A stretch of 56,537 nucleotides of DNA from Planctomycetota bacterium (GCA_027618565.1 JAQCEQ010000017.1:1-56537), one strand, 5' to 3'. Positions 18,029 through 27,307 are shown, numbered from the stretch's first letter. The notes: generated by a model from the letters alone, not told the origin. Numbers and translations: made by a program.

Positions 18029-18917
18029 CACCGGCGCAATCGTGTCGTATGTTGGGCTCGGACTGTTCCTGCCGGCCCTGGTCGCGTTTGGCCTGGTGCT
18101 GGCCGTGCGGCGCTCTCCAAGTGGGCTGACGGGGACGGCGATTGCGCTGGCGTTCCTGCTCTCGTGGATCGCCGAGCGTGGGACGCTGGAAGTCCCTGGG
18201 AGCGAGCGGTGGCACCTGATCGCTGTCGCCGTGCTCGCGCTGGGCGCGTTCACGCCGTGGCTCAGTGTCCTTGAGGATCGCGTGCCCGACGTGCTGGCTG
18301 GAGCCGTCGCGGCGTCGATCGTGGGCGTCGCGCTGGGCAAGTGGGTCTCGTTTCCAGGTTGGACTCCGTACCACGCTTGGGCGATGGGCTGTGCCGCCGG
18401 CGTGGTAGGCCTCTCGACGGAATGGTGCGCCCTGCGTCGGCCCGGCGCGGCGATCCCCTTTTCGCTGGCGGCATGCATCGGCACCGAGTCGGTCTTGCTG
18501 GCGATGAGCGGGTTCCTCTCGCTCGCGGTCCCGGCGGGTGCCATGGCTCTGGCGCTGGGAGCCGCGAGCCTGGTGCTGGGACGGCCGCTGCATGCGCGCG
18601 ATCAACGCGTCACAGCGGACAGCCCCGTGCGCACGCTTGCCGGCGGCGGTGCGCTCACGGCGGTTGCGACACTCACGCTCCTTGGCTTTGCGGGTTGGAG
18701 CTACAACTTCTCGGCCATCCAGCCGTGGATGTGGCTGCTGCCGATCGCGGCGCCCGCGGTCCTCCTGCTCACCGAGGTCCCTGGGCTAGCGGCGCTGAGC
18801 ACTCGCTCCCCCACCGCCCGATTCGCCATCTGCATGGTCCCGATGACCGCGATCTGCGTTGTGGTGCTGTATCTCGCCTGGCGCGCGATGAACGACGGCG
18901 GCGGCAGCGGGGCTTGA
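18018..18917 (+). CDS. Polytopic membrane protein of unknown function
   Basis: A 299-residue protein starting at GTG 18018 inside the end of yceI. It consists of about nine hydrophobic helices (for example YVGLGLFLPALVAFGLVLAV, LIAVAVLALGAFTPWL, AVPAGAMALALGAASLVL, and the last at FAICMVPMTAICVVVLYLAW). There are almost no charged residues within the helices and no transporter signature was recognised. Overlap with yceI implies cotranscription and coupled translation, so a role connected to the YceI ligand is possible but not shown. It converges on the ribB-like gene with 21 bp between stop codons. Confidence 0.65.
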   Translation: MADDTGAIVSYVGLGLFLPALVAFGLVLAVRRSPSGLTGTAIALAFLLSWIAERGTLEVPGSERWHLIAVAVLALGAFTPWLSVLEDRVPDVLAGAVAASIVGVALGKWVSFPGWTPYHAWAMGCAAGVVGLSTEWCALRRPGAAIPFSLAACIGTESVLLAMSGFLSLAVPAGAMALALGAASLVLGRPLHARDQRVTADSPVRTLAGGGALTAVATLTLLGFAGWSYNFSAIQPWMWLLPIAAPAVLLLTEVPGLAALSTRSPTARFAICMVPMTAICVVVLYLAWRAMNDGGGSGA

Positions 18918-18938
18918 TCGACAGCCACTCCACGATTC

Positions 18939-20177
18939 TCAGATCGCCACCCACTCCACGATTTCCAGCCCAAACGCGTGGAGGCCGGGCATCGTTGCGG
19001 CGGTGGTTGACGGCGTGGTCGGAGCCGCGGGAGGCGTGTGCGTGAGCACGCGCAGTCGGTGCAGCCCGAGGTCGCGAAGCACTTGCCCGCCGATGCCAAA
19101 AACGCGCTGGTCCATGGGCTGCGCCCGACCCCCGATGCCGCCGGGAGCAGTGAGATCCGGAGCATTGACATCGTCCCGAACAGGGCGCTGCACCTGATGC
19201 AGCCGCCGCTCCAGCCCGTTGCCGGTGTCTTCGGTGCGCAAGTACACCAGCGCGCCCCTGCCTGCGTCGCGGATCGCGCGGAGGCTGGCGCGGATCGAGT
19301 CCTGCCCGGAACTTCCCGGCGCCGCCGCGTCGCGCTTCACGCCGAAGATGTCGCCCAGCACGTCACGCCGATGCATGCGCACCAAGACCGGGTCCGGCTG
19401 GTCGGGCACGCGGTCGTTCGCGTCGGGGATCCCGATGCCTCCGTGTGTCAGGGCCAAGTGTGGCTGCGGATCGATCGTGCTCTGCCAAGCGAGCAGCGTG
19501 AACGGCCCTTCCGGAGTGACCACGATCGAGCCTGACCGTGGCTCCAGCCGCGTGAGCAGGCTCTCGCTCTGGAGCCGGTGCTCGATGATCTGCTCGACGC
19601 TGCACATCTTGATGCCGTGCTGCGAACAGAGCTTCTCCAGGTCTGGCATCCGCGCCATCTCGCCGTCGTCGCGGACGACTTCGATGATGCACGCGGCGGG
19701 GCGCAGTCCGGCGAGCCGGCAGAGATCGACCCCGCCCTCGGTCTGCCCGGTGCGAACCAGCACGCCGCCCTCTCGCGCGCGGAGCGGATTGATGTGGCCG
19801 GGGCGGACGAAGTCGTCGACGCGGGAGTGTGCCTGCGCCAGGAGTCGAATCGTGGTCGCGCGGTCTCGGGCGCTGATGCCCGTGCCCACGCCGTGGCGGG
19901 GATGCCCGTCGACGCTCACCGTGAATGGCGTGCCGCGAAGGCTGGTGTTGAGGCCCGATTGGGGAACGAGGCTGAGCCGTTCGCAGGTCTCGGCGTCCAG
20001 GGTCACGCAAAGGTAGCCCGCAGCGACTCGAGTCAGGAAGGTGACCAGCTCCGGGGTGATGAACTCCGCCGCGCAGACGAAGTCGCCCTCGTTCTCGCGG
20101 CGCTCGTCATCGACCAGCACGATGACCCTCCCCTGTCGGAGGTCATCAAGGATGGCTGAAATCGGCGAGAGCGGCAT
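18939..20177 (-). CDS. ribB: 3,4-dihydroxy-2-butanone-4-phosphate synthase with degenerate GTP cyclohydrolase II domain (RibBX-like)
   Basis: A 412-residue protein. Residues 1 to about 205 are an intact RibB: VDDERRENEGDFVCAAE at 22–38, the substrate loop RGTPFTVSVDGHPRHGVGTG, and HINPLRAREGGVL with the Thr-Glu-Gly motif TGQTEGGVD. It makes the four-carbon precursor of riboflavin from ribulose-5-phosphate. Residues about 210–412 align with RibA, but the three zinc cysteines of CLTGDVFGSLRCDC are replaced by Asp272, Asp283 and Ala285 (RDVLGDIFGVKRDAAAP). The GTP cyclohydrolase II half is therefore very probably inactive. This matches the RibBX class described in other bacteria. The start at 20177 is the Met of MPLSPISAIL; the longer ORF upstream crosses a palindromic repeat and is not coding. 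Confidence 0.88.
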   Translation of the reverse strand: MPLSPISAILDDLRQGRVIVLVDDERRENEGDFVCAAEFITPELVTFLTRVAAGYLCVTLDAETCERLSLVPQSGLNTSLRGTPFTVSVDGHPRHGVGTGISARDRATTIRLLAQAHSRVDDFVRPGHINPLRAREGGVLVRTGQTEGGVDLCRLAGLRPAACIIEVVRDDGEMARMPDLEKLCSQHGIKMCSVEQIIEHRLQSESLLTRLEPRSGSIVVTPEGPFTLLAWQSTIDPQPHLALTHGGIGIPDANDRVPDQPDPVLVRMHRRDVLGDIFGVKRDAAAPGSSGQDSIRASLRAIRDAGRGALVYLRTEDTGNGLERRLHQVQRPVRDDVNAPDLTAPGGIGGRAQPMDQRVFGIGGQVLRDLGLHRLRVLTHTPPAAPTTPSTTAATMPGLHAFGLEIVEWVAI

Positions 20178-20226
20178 GTCGAGCCGCGCAGTATCCCACG
20201 AAGCGGTGCTCGCGTAGGAACCCCCC

Positions 20227-20275
20227 GGGAGTTGGTGAGAAAGAGCTCCTGAGGGGCTCTTTCTCACCAACTTCC
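20227..20275. repeat. GTTGGTGAGA-type palindrome, copy 2
   Basis: A 23-bp stem with loop TGA: GGGAGTTGGTGAGAAAGAGC pairs with its complement, with two G·U pairs that form only in rightward RNA. It sits between the divergent starts of ribB (20177) and the M42 peptidase gene (20311), so it cannot be a terminator of either neighbour. It would form a strong hairpin 35 bases before the peptidase start codon. Confidence 0.85.
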
Positions 20276-20310
20276 TGGTTGGAAGACCCGCCGCCTTACG
20301 ATCCCGCACC

Positions 20311-21672
20311 ATGCCACGCAGGCCCACGTCGCCCATTCCCCCCGTATCGCCGAGCCATCGCCGCGAGTGGGAACTCTGGCTCCTGCAGGTGACCAGCATC
20401 CCCACCGCCTCGGGACGGGAGCATCTGGTGCAGGCATGGATCGATGGCTGGCTGGAGTCGCGGCTGGACCGCGTTCGTGTGCATCGCGACGCCGCCGGCA
20501 ATGTTCTCATCACCAGGCGCGATGCGCCGAAGGGGCGATCCACCCGGCCAGTCCTGGTCACGGCGCACCTGGATCATCCGGCGTTCGTCGTCACGAAGCG
20601 TGGCGCGAGCGGCAAAGCGCTCCGCGGAACAAGTGCGCGCAGCGGCGCGAGCACCATCGAACTGGAGTTCCGCGGTGGCGTCCTTGACCCGTACTTTCAC
20701 CGTGCCCGAATCGAGATCATCGACCGCGAGGGCATCGCCCACGCCGCGCGAATCACGGCGCTGGATCCCAAGGCGAAGCCATTCAAGCGCGTGACGGCGT
20801 CGCTCATGGCGCGCGGCACGGCCGCCCGGTGCGCCGCGGCATCGGCCATCGCCAAGGGCGACATCGGTCGATGGGCGCTTCCCGCACCTCGCATCGGGGA
20901 GATCGACCTCGAGCCGCTTCCCGGTCCCGCTGGCGGGCCGGCTCACGCCTCTGCTTCGCGTTCTGCTTCCGCCCCCCGCCCCCGCCGCGCGCGATGCCTC
21001 CAGACGCACGCGTGCGACGACCTGGCCGCCGTCGTCGCCGCGCTCGCGGCCTTTGACCTGACGCTTCGCTCCAGGGCATTCGCACACCTGGGGCTCCTCC
21101 TCACGACAGCGGAGGAAGTTGGCTTCATTGGCGCGATCCATGCCGCGCGAACACGATTCGTCCCGCCCAACTCCCTCTTGGTCAACCTGGAGAACTCGCG
21201 CAGCTTCCCGCACGATTCGCCGATGGGCGCGGGACCGATCCTGCGCGTGGGCGACCGCATGAGCGTGTTTACGCCATCGCTCACCAATACCATCGGCGAT
21301 GCCCTCGCCGCGCATGCCGCCGCGCGTCCCGCGTTCCAGTGGCAACGCAAGCTCATGCCCGGGGGCGCGTGCGAGAGCACCGCGTTCGCCGCGTATGGAA
21401 TCGACAGCACCTGCCTGTGCCTTCCGCTGGGCAACTACCACAACATGGGCCGATTGGGCGAGGTGCAGGCGGCGCTGGCCCGGGGAGCTCGACCGCGTGC
21501 GCAGGTTGCTCCGGAGACCATCGCCATCGATGATTTCCATGGGCTGGTGGAGATGATCGCCGTCGCGGCGCTAGCCCTTGCGCCTCGCGCTGGAGCGCGC
21601 ACTGCTCCCAGCGCGCACCGATCCCTCATGGAGAAGCTCTACGCGGAGAAGTCGGTGGTCCTTCGCTCGTAG
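20311..21672 (+). CDS. M42-like metallo-aminopeptidase
   Basis: A 453-residue protein of the M42/M20 di-zinc superfamily. Expected metal sites are visible in order: VTAHLDHP at 83–90 (His), HACDDLAAVVAAL (bridging Asp), TTAEEVGFIGA (catalytic Glu pair) and LGNYHNMG (C-terminal His). A Gly/Ala insertion between the first two motifs forms the lid and dodecamer-contact region in this family. These cytosolic enzymes trim peptides from the N-terminus. The start ATG at 20311 follows the palindrome at 20227–20275. The gene is followed after 11 bp by argS and then upp, so the three may be one transcript. The segment RSASAPRPRRARC is a basic, Pro-rich insert of unknown meaning. Confidence 0.8.
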   Translation: MPRRPTSPIPPVSPSHRREWELWLLQVTSIPTASGREHLVQAWIDGWLESRLDRVRVHRDAAGNVLITRRDAPKGRSTRPVLVTAHLDHPAFVVTKRGASGKALRGTSARSGASTIELEFRGGVLDPYFHRARIEIIDREGIAHAARITALDPKAKPFKRVTASLMARGTAARCAAASAIAKGDIGRWALPAPRIGEIDLEPLPGPAGGPAHASASRSASAPRPRRARCLQTHACDDLAAVVAALAAFDLTLRSRAFAHLGLLLTTAEEVGFIGAIHAARTRFVPPNSLLVNLENSRSFPHDSPMGAGPILRVGDRMSVFTPSLTNTIGDALAAHAAARPAFQWQRKLMPGGACESTAFAAYGIDSTCLCLPLGNYHNMGRLGEVQAALARGARPRAQVAPETIAIDDFHGLVEMIAVAALALAPRAGARTAPSAHRSLMEKLYAEKSVVLRS

Positions 21673-21683
21673 ACTGCCCCCCC

Positions 21684-23549
21684 TTGGCTTCCACGGACCC
21701 AGTCGAACCCATCTCGCAGGCGCTGCGCTGGGCGATTGCGCGGGCGATCGGCTGTGATGTGTCCGACCCCCGCACCGATCCGGTCATCCGCGCCAGTGCC
21801 AGCGCACAATTCGGAGACTTCCAGGCCAATTTCGCGATGGCGCTGGCCAAGTCCACGGGCAGCAAGCCGCGCGACCTGGCCACCACCGTCGCCGCCGCTG
21901 CTGCTGCCGCGTGCGAACCCTTCGCCGAGCCGCTCGAAGTGGCCGGCCCCGGCTTCATCAACATTCGATTGAAGTCGGCCGCGCTCGCGTCCGCCCTCGG
22001 CGCGATGGACTCCCCCGCGCTGGGTGTCGCGACCACCGGCACCGGCCACACCGTGGCGGTCGACCTCTGCGGCGTCAATGTCGCCAAGCAGATGCATGTC
22101 GGCCACCTTCGCGCGACCATCATCGGCGACACGATCGCACGCATCCACGAACGACTCGGCTGGGCCACGTTCCGGCAGAATCACTTGGGCGACTGGGGCC
22201 TGCCGATCGCCATGGTGCTGGATCGAGTCCGCAGTCAAGGCACCAACCTGGAGGCGCTCACGCTGGACGACCTCAATAGTGCCTACCGCGCCGCGCAATC
22301 GGCCGGCCGCGGGGACGATGCCGGCCTGACTGCCGCGCGCGCGGCGCAGAGCGGCCCGCACCGGCTGGCCGAGCTGGAGCTGCAGTGTGCCGACGCCAAC
22401 GCCGCGCTTGAATCCGCCAAGCGCACATTGGTCGCCCTGCAGTCGGGCAACGCCGACCTCGTCCGCGACTGGAGGAAGCTCATCGATGTCACGATGCGTG
22501 AGGTCTACGAAACCGCCAAGACGCTGGGCGTGCACCTCCCTCCCGAGAGCGAGCGCGGCGAGAGCTTCTTCCGCGACAAGCTCCAGCCCGCGATTCAGGC
22601 CTTCGTGGATGCCAAGCTCGCGCAGCGCGACCAAGGCGCACTGGTGGTTCGATTTCCCGACCGCGAACGCCCGCTGCTCATCCAGAAGTCGGACGGCGCG
22701 GCGCTGTACGCGACCACGGACCTCGCGGCGATCCGATACCGCATCCAGGACCTTGGGGCCGAGCGAGTCATCTACTGCGTCGATGCCCGGCAGCGCGATC
22801 ACTTCCGCGACGCCTTCGATGCGGTGCGGATGATCGGGTGGACGCGCCTCGCGAAACCCGACGGCTCCATCGTCGATGTGGAACTCGTCCATGTTCCATT
22901 CGGCAGCGTCCTTGGCGCGGACCGCAAGCCACTCAAGACCCGCAGCGGCGAAAACTTCACGCTCAAGGCGCTGCTCGATGAAGCCTGCGCGCGCGGTCGG
23001 CGCGAAGTCCACGCCCGCGCCGCCGAGGCCACCTCCCCTACGCACGGCTGGCCGACCGCCGAACTGGATGCGACGGGCGACGCCGTCGGGATCGCTGCGA
23101 TCAAGTACGCCGACCTCTCCGCCGATGTCACGCGCGACTACATCTTTGACCTGGACCGCATGGTCGCCTTCGACGGCGACACCGGCCCCTACCTGCAGTA
23201 CGCCGCAGCTCGCATCGGCAGCATCATCCAGCGGAGCGGCCTCGACGCCGCTGCCTACGCCCACGCGCCGTTTCCCGCACAATGCCCCGAGGAGCGCACG
23301 CTCGCCCTCGCGCTCCTGCGGCATGGCTCGGCGATCGAGCAAGCCGCATCCGAAGCCGCTCCCTCGCGCCTCTGCCAGCACTTGTACGCACTTGCGGTCG
23401 CCTTCAACGGCTTCTATCAGGCGTGCCCCGTGCTCAAGGCAGAACCCGAGTCATTGCGCCTGGGCCGTCTGCGCCTGTGCGACCTCACGCGGCGAACGCT
23501 CGCTGACGGACTTGGCCTCCTGGGCATCACGATTCCCGCACGCATGTAG
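21684..23549 (+). CDS. argS: Arginyl-tRNA synthetase
   Basis: A 621-residue class I synthetase. The N-terminal Add-1 domain (about 1–105) includes NFAMALAK. The HIGH-type signature is HVGHLR within VNVAKQMHVGHLRATIIGD, then FRQNHLGDWG follows. The Arg-specific DLAAIRYR and the RSGENFTLKALLDEA segment, which carries the KMSKS-position loop, are present. The C-terminal anticodon-binding domain contains ALAVAFNGFYQACPV. It charges tRNA-Arg. The start is a TTG at 21684 with no recognisable ribosome-binding site, 11 bp after the peptidase stop; this start is the least certain part of the call. It is followed by upp after 9 bp. Confidence 0.94.
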   Translation: MASTDPVEPISQALRWAIARAIGCDVSDPRTDPVIRASASAQFGDFQANFAMALAKSTGSKPRDLATTVAAAAAAACEPFAEPLEVAGPGFINIRLKSAALASALGAMDSPALGVATTGTGHTVAVDLCGVNVAKQMHVGHLRATIIGDTIARIHERLGWATFRQNHLGDWGLPIAMVLDRVRSQGTNLEALTLDDLNSAYRAAQSAGRGDDAGLTAARAAQSGPHRLAELELQCADANAALESAKRTLVALQSGNADLVRDWRKLIDVTMREVYETAKTLGVHLPPESERGESFFRDKLQPAIQAFVDAKLAQRDQGALVVRFPDRERPLLIQKSDGAALYATTDLAAIRYRIQDLGAERVIYCVDARQRDHFRDAFDAVRMIGWTRLAKPDGSIVDVELVHVPFGSVLGADRKPLKTRSGENFTLKALLDEACARGRREVHARAAEATSPTHGWPTAELDATGDAVGIAAIKYADLSADVTRDYIFDLDRMVAFDGDTGPYLQYAAARIGSIIQRSGLDAAAYAHAPFPAQCPEERTLALALLRHGSAIEQAASEAAPSRLCQHLYALAVAFNGFYQACPVLKAEPESLRLGRLRLCDLTRRTLADGLGLLGITIPARM

Positions 23550-23558
23550 CCTCCGGCC

Positions 23559-24194
23559 GTGAGCCGCGAGTACCTGCATGTCTCTTCGCACGCACTCGTG
23601 GCCGAGGCTGTGGCGCGGCTGCGCGACCAGTCCACGCCGCCGGGTGAGTTCCGGCGACTGGTGCGCCTCGTCGGTTCCATCCTCGCCGTCGAGGCACTGC
23701 GCGAACTTCCGCAGCGGCAGGCCACGGTGCGCACGCCGCTTGAGGAGGCGCCCACGCTTCGCCTTGTGTCTCCTCCGGTCCTGGTGCCGATCCTCCGCGC
23801 GGGTCTCCCGATGTGCGATGGCGCGCTCGATGTCGTCCCCGAGGCAATGGTTGGACACCTTGGGATTCGACGCGATGAATCCACCGCGCGCCCTGTCGGC
23901 TACTACATGCGACTGCCGCCCATCACGCCGCAGACGGTCGCCCTCATCGTGGATCCCATGCTGGCCACCGGTGGCAGCGCCGCCAGTGCCGCCACGCAGC
24001 TGCGCGACGCGGGATGCCAGCATGTGCGCATGATGTGCCTGGTCGCCGCTCCCGAGGGTGTGGATCGATTGCACCGCTCACACCCGGAGATCACCATCTG
24101 GGCTGGCGCCCTGGACCGCGAACTTGACGAGCGCCACTACATCCGGCCCGGGCTGGGTGACGCCGGCGACCGCGCGTACGGCACGATGGGCTAG
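23559..24194 (+). CDS. upp: Uracil phosphoribosyltransferase
   Basis: A 211-residue enzyme that makes UMP from uracil and PRPP in pyrimidine salvage. It shows LVPILRAGLPMCDG, the PRPP-binding motif ALIVDPMLATGGSA, and the uracil-specific C-terminal YIRPGLGDAGDRAYGT. Length and order match the family. The start is GTG at 23559. It is the last gene of the peptidase–argS–upp run, and its stop overlaps the convergent cobalamin adenosyltransferase gene by 4 bp. Confidence 0.95.
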   Translation: MSREYLHVSSHALVAEAVARLRDQSTPPGEFRRLVRLVGSILAVEALRELPQRQATVRTPLEEAPTLRLVSPPVLVPILRAGLPMCDGALDVVPEAMVGHLGIRRDESTARPVGYYMRLPPITPQTVALIVDPMLATGGSAASAATQLRDAGCQHVRMMCLVAAPEGVDRLHRSHPEITIWAGALDRELDERHYIRPGLGDAGDRAYGTMG

Positions 24195-24778
24195 CGCCCC
24201 GTCGCCTGTATCCACGGCACATCCCCAACGCCGGCTTCTCGATTGGCCGCGCGAGCCATCGCAAACAGCAGGTCACTGAGCCGATTGAGCAGCGGGACGG
24301 CGTGCTCGCTGACGGTTTCCGTCGCCGACAACGCCAGGACCGCGCGCTCGGCACGCCTGGCCACCGTCCGTGCACAGTGGAGCCGCGCCGCCAGTTCGCA
24401 CCCGCCGGGAAGCACGAAAGTCTTCAGGGGCGCATTGGCATCATCGAACTGATCGATCCACCGCTCCATCTCCGTGACCCACTCCGCGGCGACTCGCGCC
24501 ACCTTGCCCTCATGCGCGCTCCCCGATGGTGTGGCCAGGTCGGCGCCCAGATCAAAGAGCCGGCTCTGGATCGATTGCAGCACGCCAAGGATCGCGGGAC
24601 TCCCTGCGGCCGTTCCCGTGCTTGCTCCCACCCCCGCGGCCGCGGCCGCGAGCCCGATCATCGCATTGGTTTCGTCCACCGTCCCGTAGGCCTCCAGCCG
24701 TGGATGGTCCTTGCGCACGCGCGCACCGCCAAAGAGCCCCGTCGTGCCGTCGTCGCCTGTCTTGGTGTAGAGCTTCAT
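24191..24778 (-). CDS. Cob(I)alamin adenosyltransferase, PduO type
   Basis: A 195-residue protein starting MKLYTKTGDDGTTGLFGG, the diagnostic ATP-binding N-terminus of the PduO/EutT-like adenosyltransferases. It is followed by YGTVDETNAMIG, VLPGGCELAARLH and ARTVARRAERAV in the usual order. It transfers the adenosyl group from ATP to cob(I)alamin, giving coenzyme B12. Start 24778 is the family-conserved Met; an upstream ATG at 24817 adds a non-homologous extension. No B12-dependent mutase or cobalamin-biosynthesis gene is in the window. It is probably cotranscribed with the asparaginase gene upstream (57 bp gap). Confidence 0.95.
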   Translation of the reverse strand: MKLYTKTGDDGTTGLFGGARVRKDHPRLEAYGTVDETNAMIGLAAAAAGVGASTGTAAGSPAILGVLQSIQSRLFDLGADLATPSGSAHEGKVARVAAEWVTEMERWIDQFDDANAPLKTFVLPGGCELAARLHCARTVARRAERAVLALSATETVSEHAVPLLNRLSDLLFAMARAANREAGVGDVPWIQATGR

Positions 24779-24835
24779 CGGCGTGCGTGCTGGCCGTGGT
24801 TGATGGCCTCGACCCACCGGCGATCGGCCGGCGGA

Positions 24836-25900
24836 TCAGTCCGCCCGGTGAACATACTCGGGCTCCACCGTCCGGCAGCCCGCTTCGTCGTGAATCACCG
24901 CCAGGAAGCCCTTTCGAAGCGCGGCGGACCCCCATCGACCGTCGGCGTGGATCGCGATCATCGCCACCTGATGATGCGGCAGGATCGAGTAGGAACGATC
25001 GACGCGCCTGAGCACCTCGATGATGGCCTCGGTCGGACCGGCACCGCGGCGCATCTCCTCCACCGCCAAGTGCGCGCCGCAGACGCCCATGATGAGTTCT
25101 CCCGTTCCCGTCCCCGTCGCGGCTCCCGCTCCGGGATCCACGAACAACCCGCTTCCGATGATCGGCGAGTCCCCCACTCGCCCCGGCACCTTGAACGGCG
25201 TCCCCGAGGTGCTGCACGCACCCGCTAGGCGCCCTCCCGAGTCCCGCGTCAGGACACCAACCGTGTCATGCTCGCGCCAGCGCAGTTCTCCCGTGGTGAC
25301 CACTTCCGCCAAGAGGTCTGACATGCCGCTCGCGCCAAAGATGGCCCCATTCCCTCCGTCTGTGGGTCGACCCGCGGCAGCAGCCTGGTCGCGCGACTGG
25401 TCCACGGCGTGTGGATCCGACCTCCACGCCTCCCACTTTGCTCGAGCTTCCGGCGAGAGCAGTTCCGCTTCCAGATGCCCATGCTGCGACGCAAATCGAT
25501 CCGCATCATCGCCAGCCAGCATGACATGGCGCGTGGAACGCATGACGCTGGCGGCCACGCGCACCGGGTGGAGGTGCCTCCGGAGCCCACAGACACTCCC
25601 GCACCTGGACGGCGATTCCATCACGGCTCCGTCCAGGCTGACTCGCCCACTGGCGTCGGGAAGACCGCCGTAGCCGACAGAATCCACACGCGGATCCCGC
25701 TCGGCCTCGCCGCAGACCTGGAGGCAGGCCTCGAGCGCGCAATCTCGCTCCCCTCCCGCCCCGGCTCCCACCGCCGCAAGCGTCGGCCACGCCAACTTGG
25801 CTCCGGCCACCGAGAATGACCATGTGGAGAGCAGGATCGGCGGGGAACAACTGGGACTCACGAGCTCGGCAGCCATTTCGGCTGGCAGTTTATCGGACAT
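24836..25900 (-). CDS. Isoaspartyl peptidase / N4-(beta-GlcNAc)-asparaginase family (Ntn hydrolase)
   Basis: A 354-residue precursor of the T2 Ntn-hydrolase family. The catalytic Thr is in HDTVGVLTRDSGG, where autocleavage before Thr would give alpha and beta chains. Downstream, the substrate motif GRVGDSPIIGSGLFVD and the TGTGELIM glycine-rich loop match the glycosylasparaginase group. Such enzymes cleave N4-glycosyl-asparagine or isoaspartyl peptides. The N-terminal part is longer and less conserved. There is no clear signal peptide from the ATG at 25900, so a cytosolic location is more likely. It is divergent from the first prepilin-like gene. Confidence 0.87.
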   Translation of the reverse strand: MSDKLPAEMAAELVSPSCSPPILLSTWSFSVAGAKLAWPTLAAVGAGAGGERDCALEACLQVCGEAERDPRVDSVGYGGLPDASGRVSLDGAVMESPSRCGSVCGLRRHLHPVRVAASVMRSTRHVMLAGDDADRFASQHGHLEAELLSPEARAKWEAWRSDPHAVDQSRDQAAAAGRPTDGGNGAIFGASGMSDLLAEVVTTGELRWREHDTVGVLTRDSGGRLAGACSTSGTPFKVPGRVGDSPIIGSGLFVDPGAGAATGTGTGELIMGVCGAHLAVEEMRRGAGPTEAIIEVLRRVDRSYSILPHHQVAMIAIHADGRWGSAALRKGFLAVIHDEAGCRTVEPEYVHRAD

Positions 25901-26130
25901 GGGTCGTGGGCCAAGTCACTCCGCCGGAATCCCCCTCATTTCTGTCCCGAGTTCCTGATCGTTCGGATCCGATCCCGACCACCTCCCGTATGATTCTGTT
26001 GCGGCATGGTCGAGTTTCGGCTCGGCTTGGGCACGCGCAGGAGCCGTCATCTCGCCCGCCTGCGTCGTCGATCCTGCGGAGCAATCCGCAACCTCTGCTG
26101 GCTTCAACTTGGGCCAGTCCGTTCCCCACG

Positions 26131-26170
26131 GCTCCCCTTTGGGAGCGCGGTCACCCGACCGCAGAAAGGA
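26131..26170 (+). promoter_or_regulatory. Two stem-loops and SD site in the leader of the first prepilin-like gene
   Basis: Back-to-back perfect 6-bp hairpins, GCTCCC/GGGAGC (26131–26146) and GCGGTC/GACCGC (26147–26162), end exactly at the AGAAAGGA ribosome-binding site (26163–26170), which is 6 bases before the ATG at 26177. A −10-like TATGAT lies at 25988–25993. The paired hairpins may protect a long-lived mRNA. Otherwise the 276-bp gap 25901–26176 holds no gene. Confidence 0.5.
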
Positions 26171-26176
26171 CCTCGA

Positions 26177-27307
26177 ATGAGGACCAAGCGTTCAGGATTC
26201 ACCATCGTCGAGTTGCTCGTCGTGGTGGCCATCATCGCGTTGCTCATCGCCATCCTTCTCCCGGCCATTCAGAAGGCTCGCGAGACCGCTCTGCTCACGC
26301 AGAGCATCGCCAACCTCAAGAACCTCGGTACGGCCAACGCGTCGTACGCCGCGGACTACAACGATCGCCAGTACACGATGTGCGGTGACGAGTGGGGTCT
26401 TTACGGCGGCAACTGCCAAGCAATCCTCGCCATTTCCTGCCCGCCCAACGCCATCGTCGGCTGGGACGCCGGCGGCGGCCTCTGGGGCTACTGGCTCGGT
26501 GGCGGCACCTGCACCGGCCCGGGCACCTGCGCTTCTAACTGGTGCGTCAGCTGGCCCAATGGTGGCATGATGGGCGGCTGCGGCTGGGGCTTCGGCTCAT
26601 TCCGCATGCCCAACCTGAAGGCCTTCAACGACTACATCAACGGCCGCTTCTACGACAAGGTGTACTACGCCCCGAAGGACGTGTACTCGCTCGAGAAGGT
26701 CTCGTACGCCCTGCAGTACCCCGGCGAGTTCTGCCCGCCAAGCCTCATGAACAACGAGGTGGTCTTCTCCACCTATGTGTGGAGCCCCGCCGCCATGTGG
26801 AACCCCGAGGTCTTCTCCTCCGACTCGACCGACGCCTCCGGCGCCTCGATCCCACACAACCCCGCGATGCTGGCCGCAGGGTTCAAGAGCCCCGGCGTCT
26901 CGCAGTGCCGGTTCCCCGACCAGAAGACCTGGATGATCGAGTGGTACTGGCTCCAGAACCGTGAAGGTGGCGAGTTCGCCCCCTGCTACACGCCCGCGCA
27001 GCCCTACCTCTACAAGCACGGCTACAACTCCGCGCCGGGCACCCTGTGGTTCGACAACCATGTTGCCACCTTCGGCATGGGCACCGCGATGGAGAGCAAC
27101 CAGCGCGTCAAGGCGCAGCAGGCCTCCGGAGGTCCCGCCTACAAGGGCCTGTGGTTCGGCGTCCCCAACACCTCCGCCCCCACGGGCGGCTTCATCACCG
27201 CCGCTTGGGGTGACAATGACTGCGGCTACGACATGTTGATCGACACGAACTGCCATGTGGCCACGATCGACGGCATTCAGGGCCGCGATACGGTGATCAC
27301 GCAGTAA
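26177..27307 (+). CDS. Prepilin-like protein, tandem copy 1
   Basis: A 376-residue protein with a type IV prepilin N-terminus: a short basic leader MRTKRSG, cleavage before Phe, and the helix [20 protein letters not shown], with Glu at position 5 of the mature protein. The rest is a large globular region rich in Trp, Tyr, Gly and Cys (for example the [12 protein letters not shown] segment), very different from ordinary pilins. Near the C-terminus, [16 protein letters not shown] resembles the His-X-Asp-Gly signature of planctomycete prepilin families, and it ends GRDTVITQ. It is likely exported and assembled or membrane-anchored through the pilin helix. It is the best expressed of three tandem paralogues by its strong SD. 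No secretion machinery genes are nearby. Confidence 0.85.
   Translation: MRTKRSGFTIVELLVVVAIIALLIAILLPAIQKARETALLTQSIANLKNLGTANASYAADYNDRQYTMCGDEWGLYGGNCQAILAISCPPNAIVGWDAGGGLWGYWLGGGTCTGPGTCASNWCVSWPNGGMMGGCGWGFGSFRMPNLKAFNDYINGRFYDKVYYAPKDVYSLEKVSYALQYPGEFCPPSLMNNEVVFSTYVWSPAAMWNPEVFSSDSTDASGASIPHNPAMLAAGFKSPGVSQCRFPDQKTWMIEWYWLQNREGGEFAPCYTPAQPYLYKHGYNSAPGTLWFDNHVATFGMGTAMESNQRVKAQQASGGPAYKGLWFGVPNTSAPTGGFITAAWGDNDCGYDMLIDTNCHVATIDGIQGRDTVITQ

Noticed and set aside
20296-21540. 414-residue open frame on the minus strand
   Set aside because: Antisense to the M42-like peptidase, whose metal motifs are clear.
21639-23381. 580-residue open frame on the minus strand
   Set aside because: Antisense to argS, which has complete synthetase motifs; the reverse frame shows no domain.
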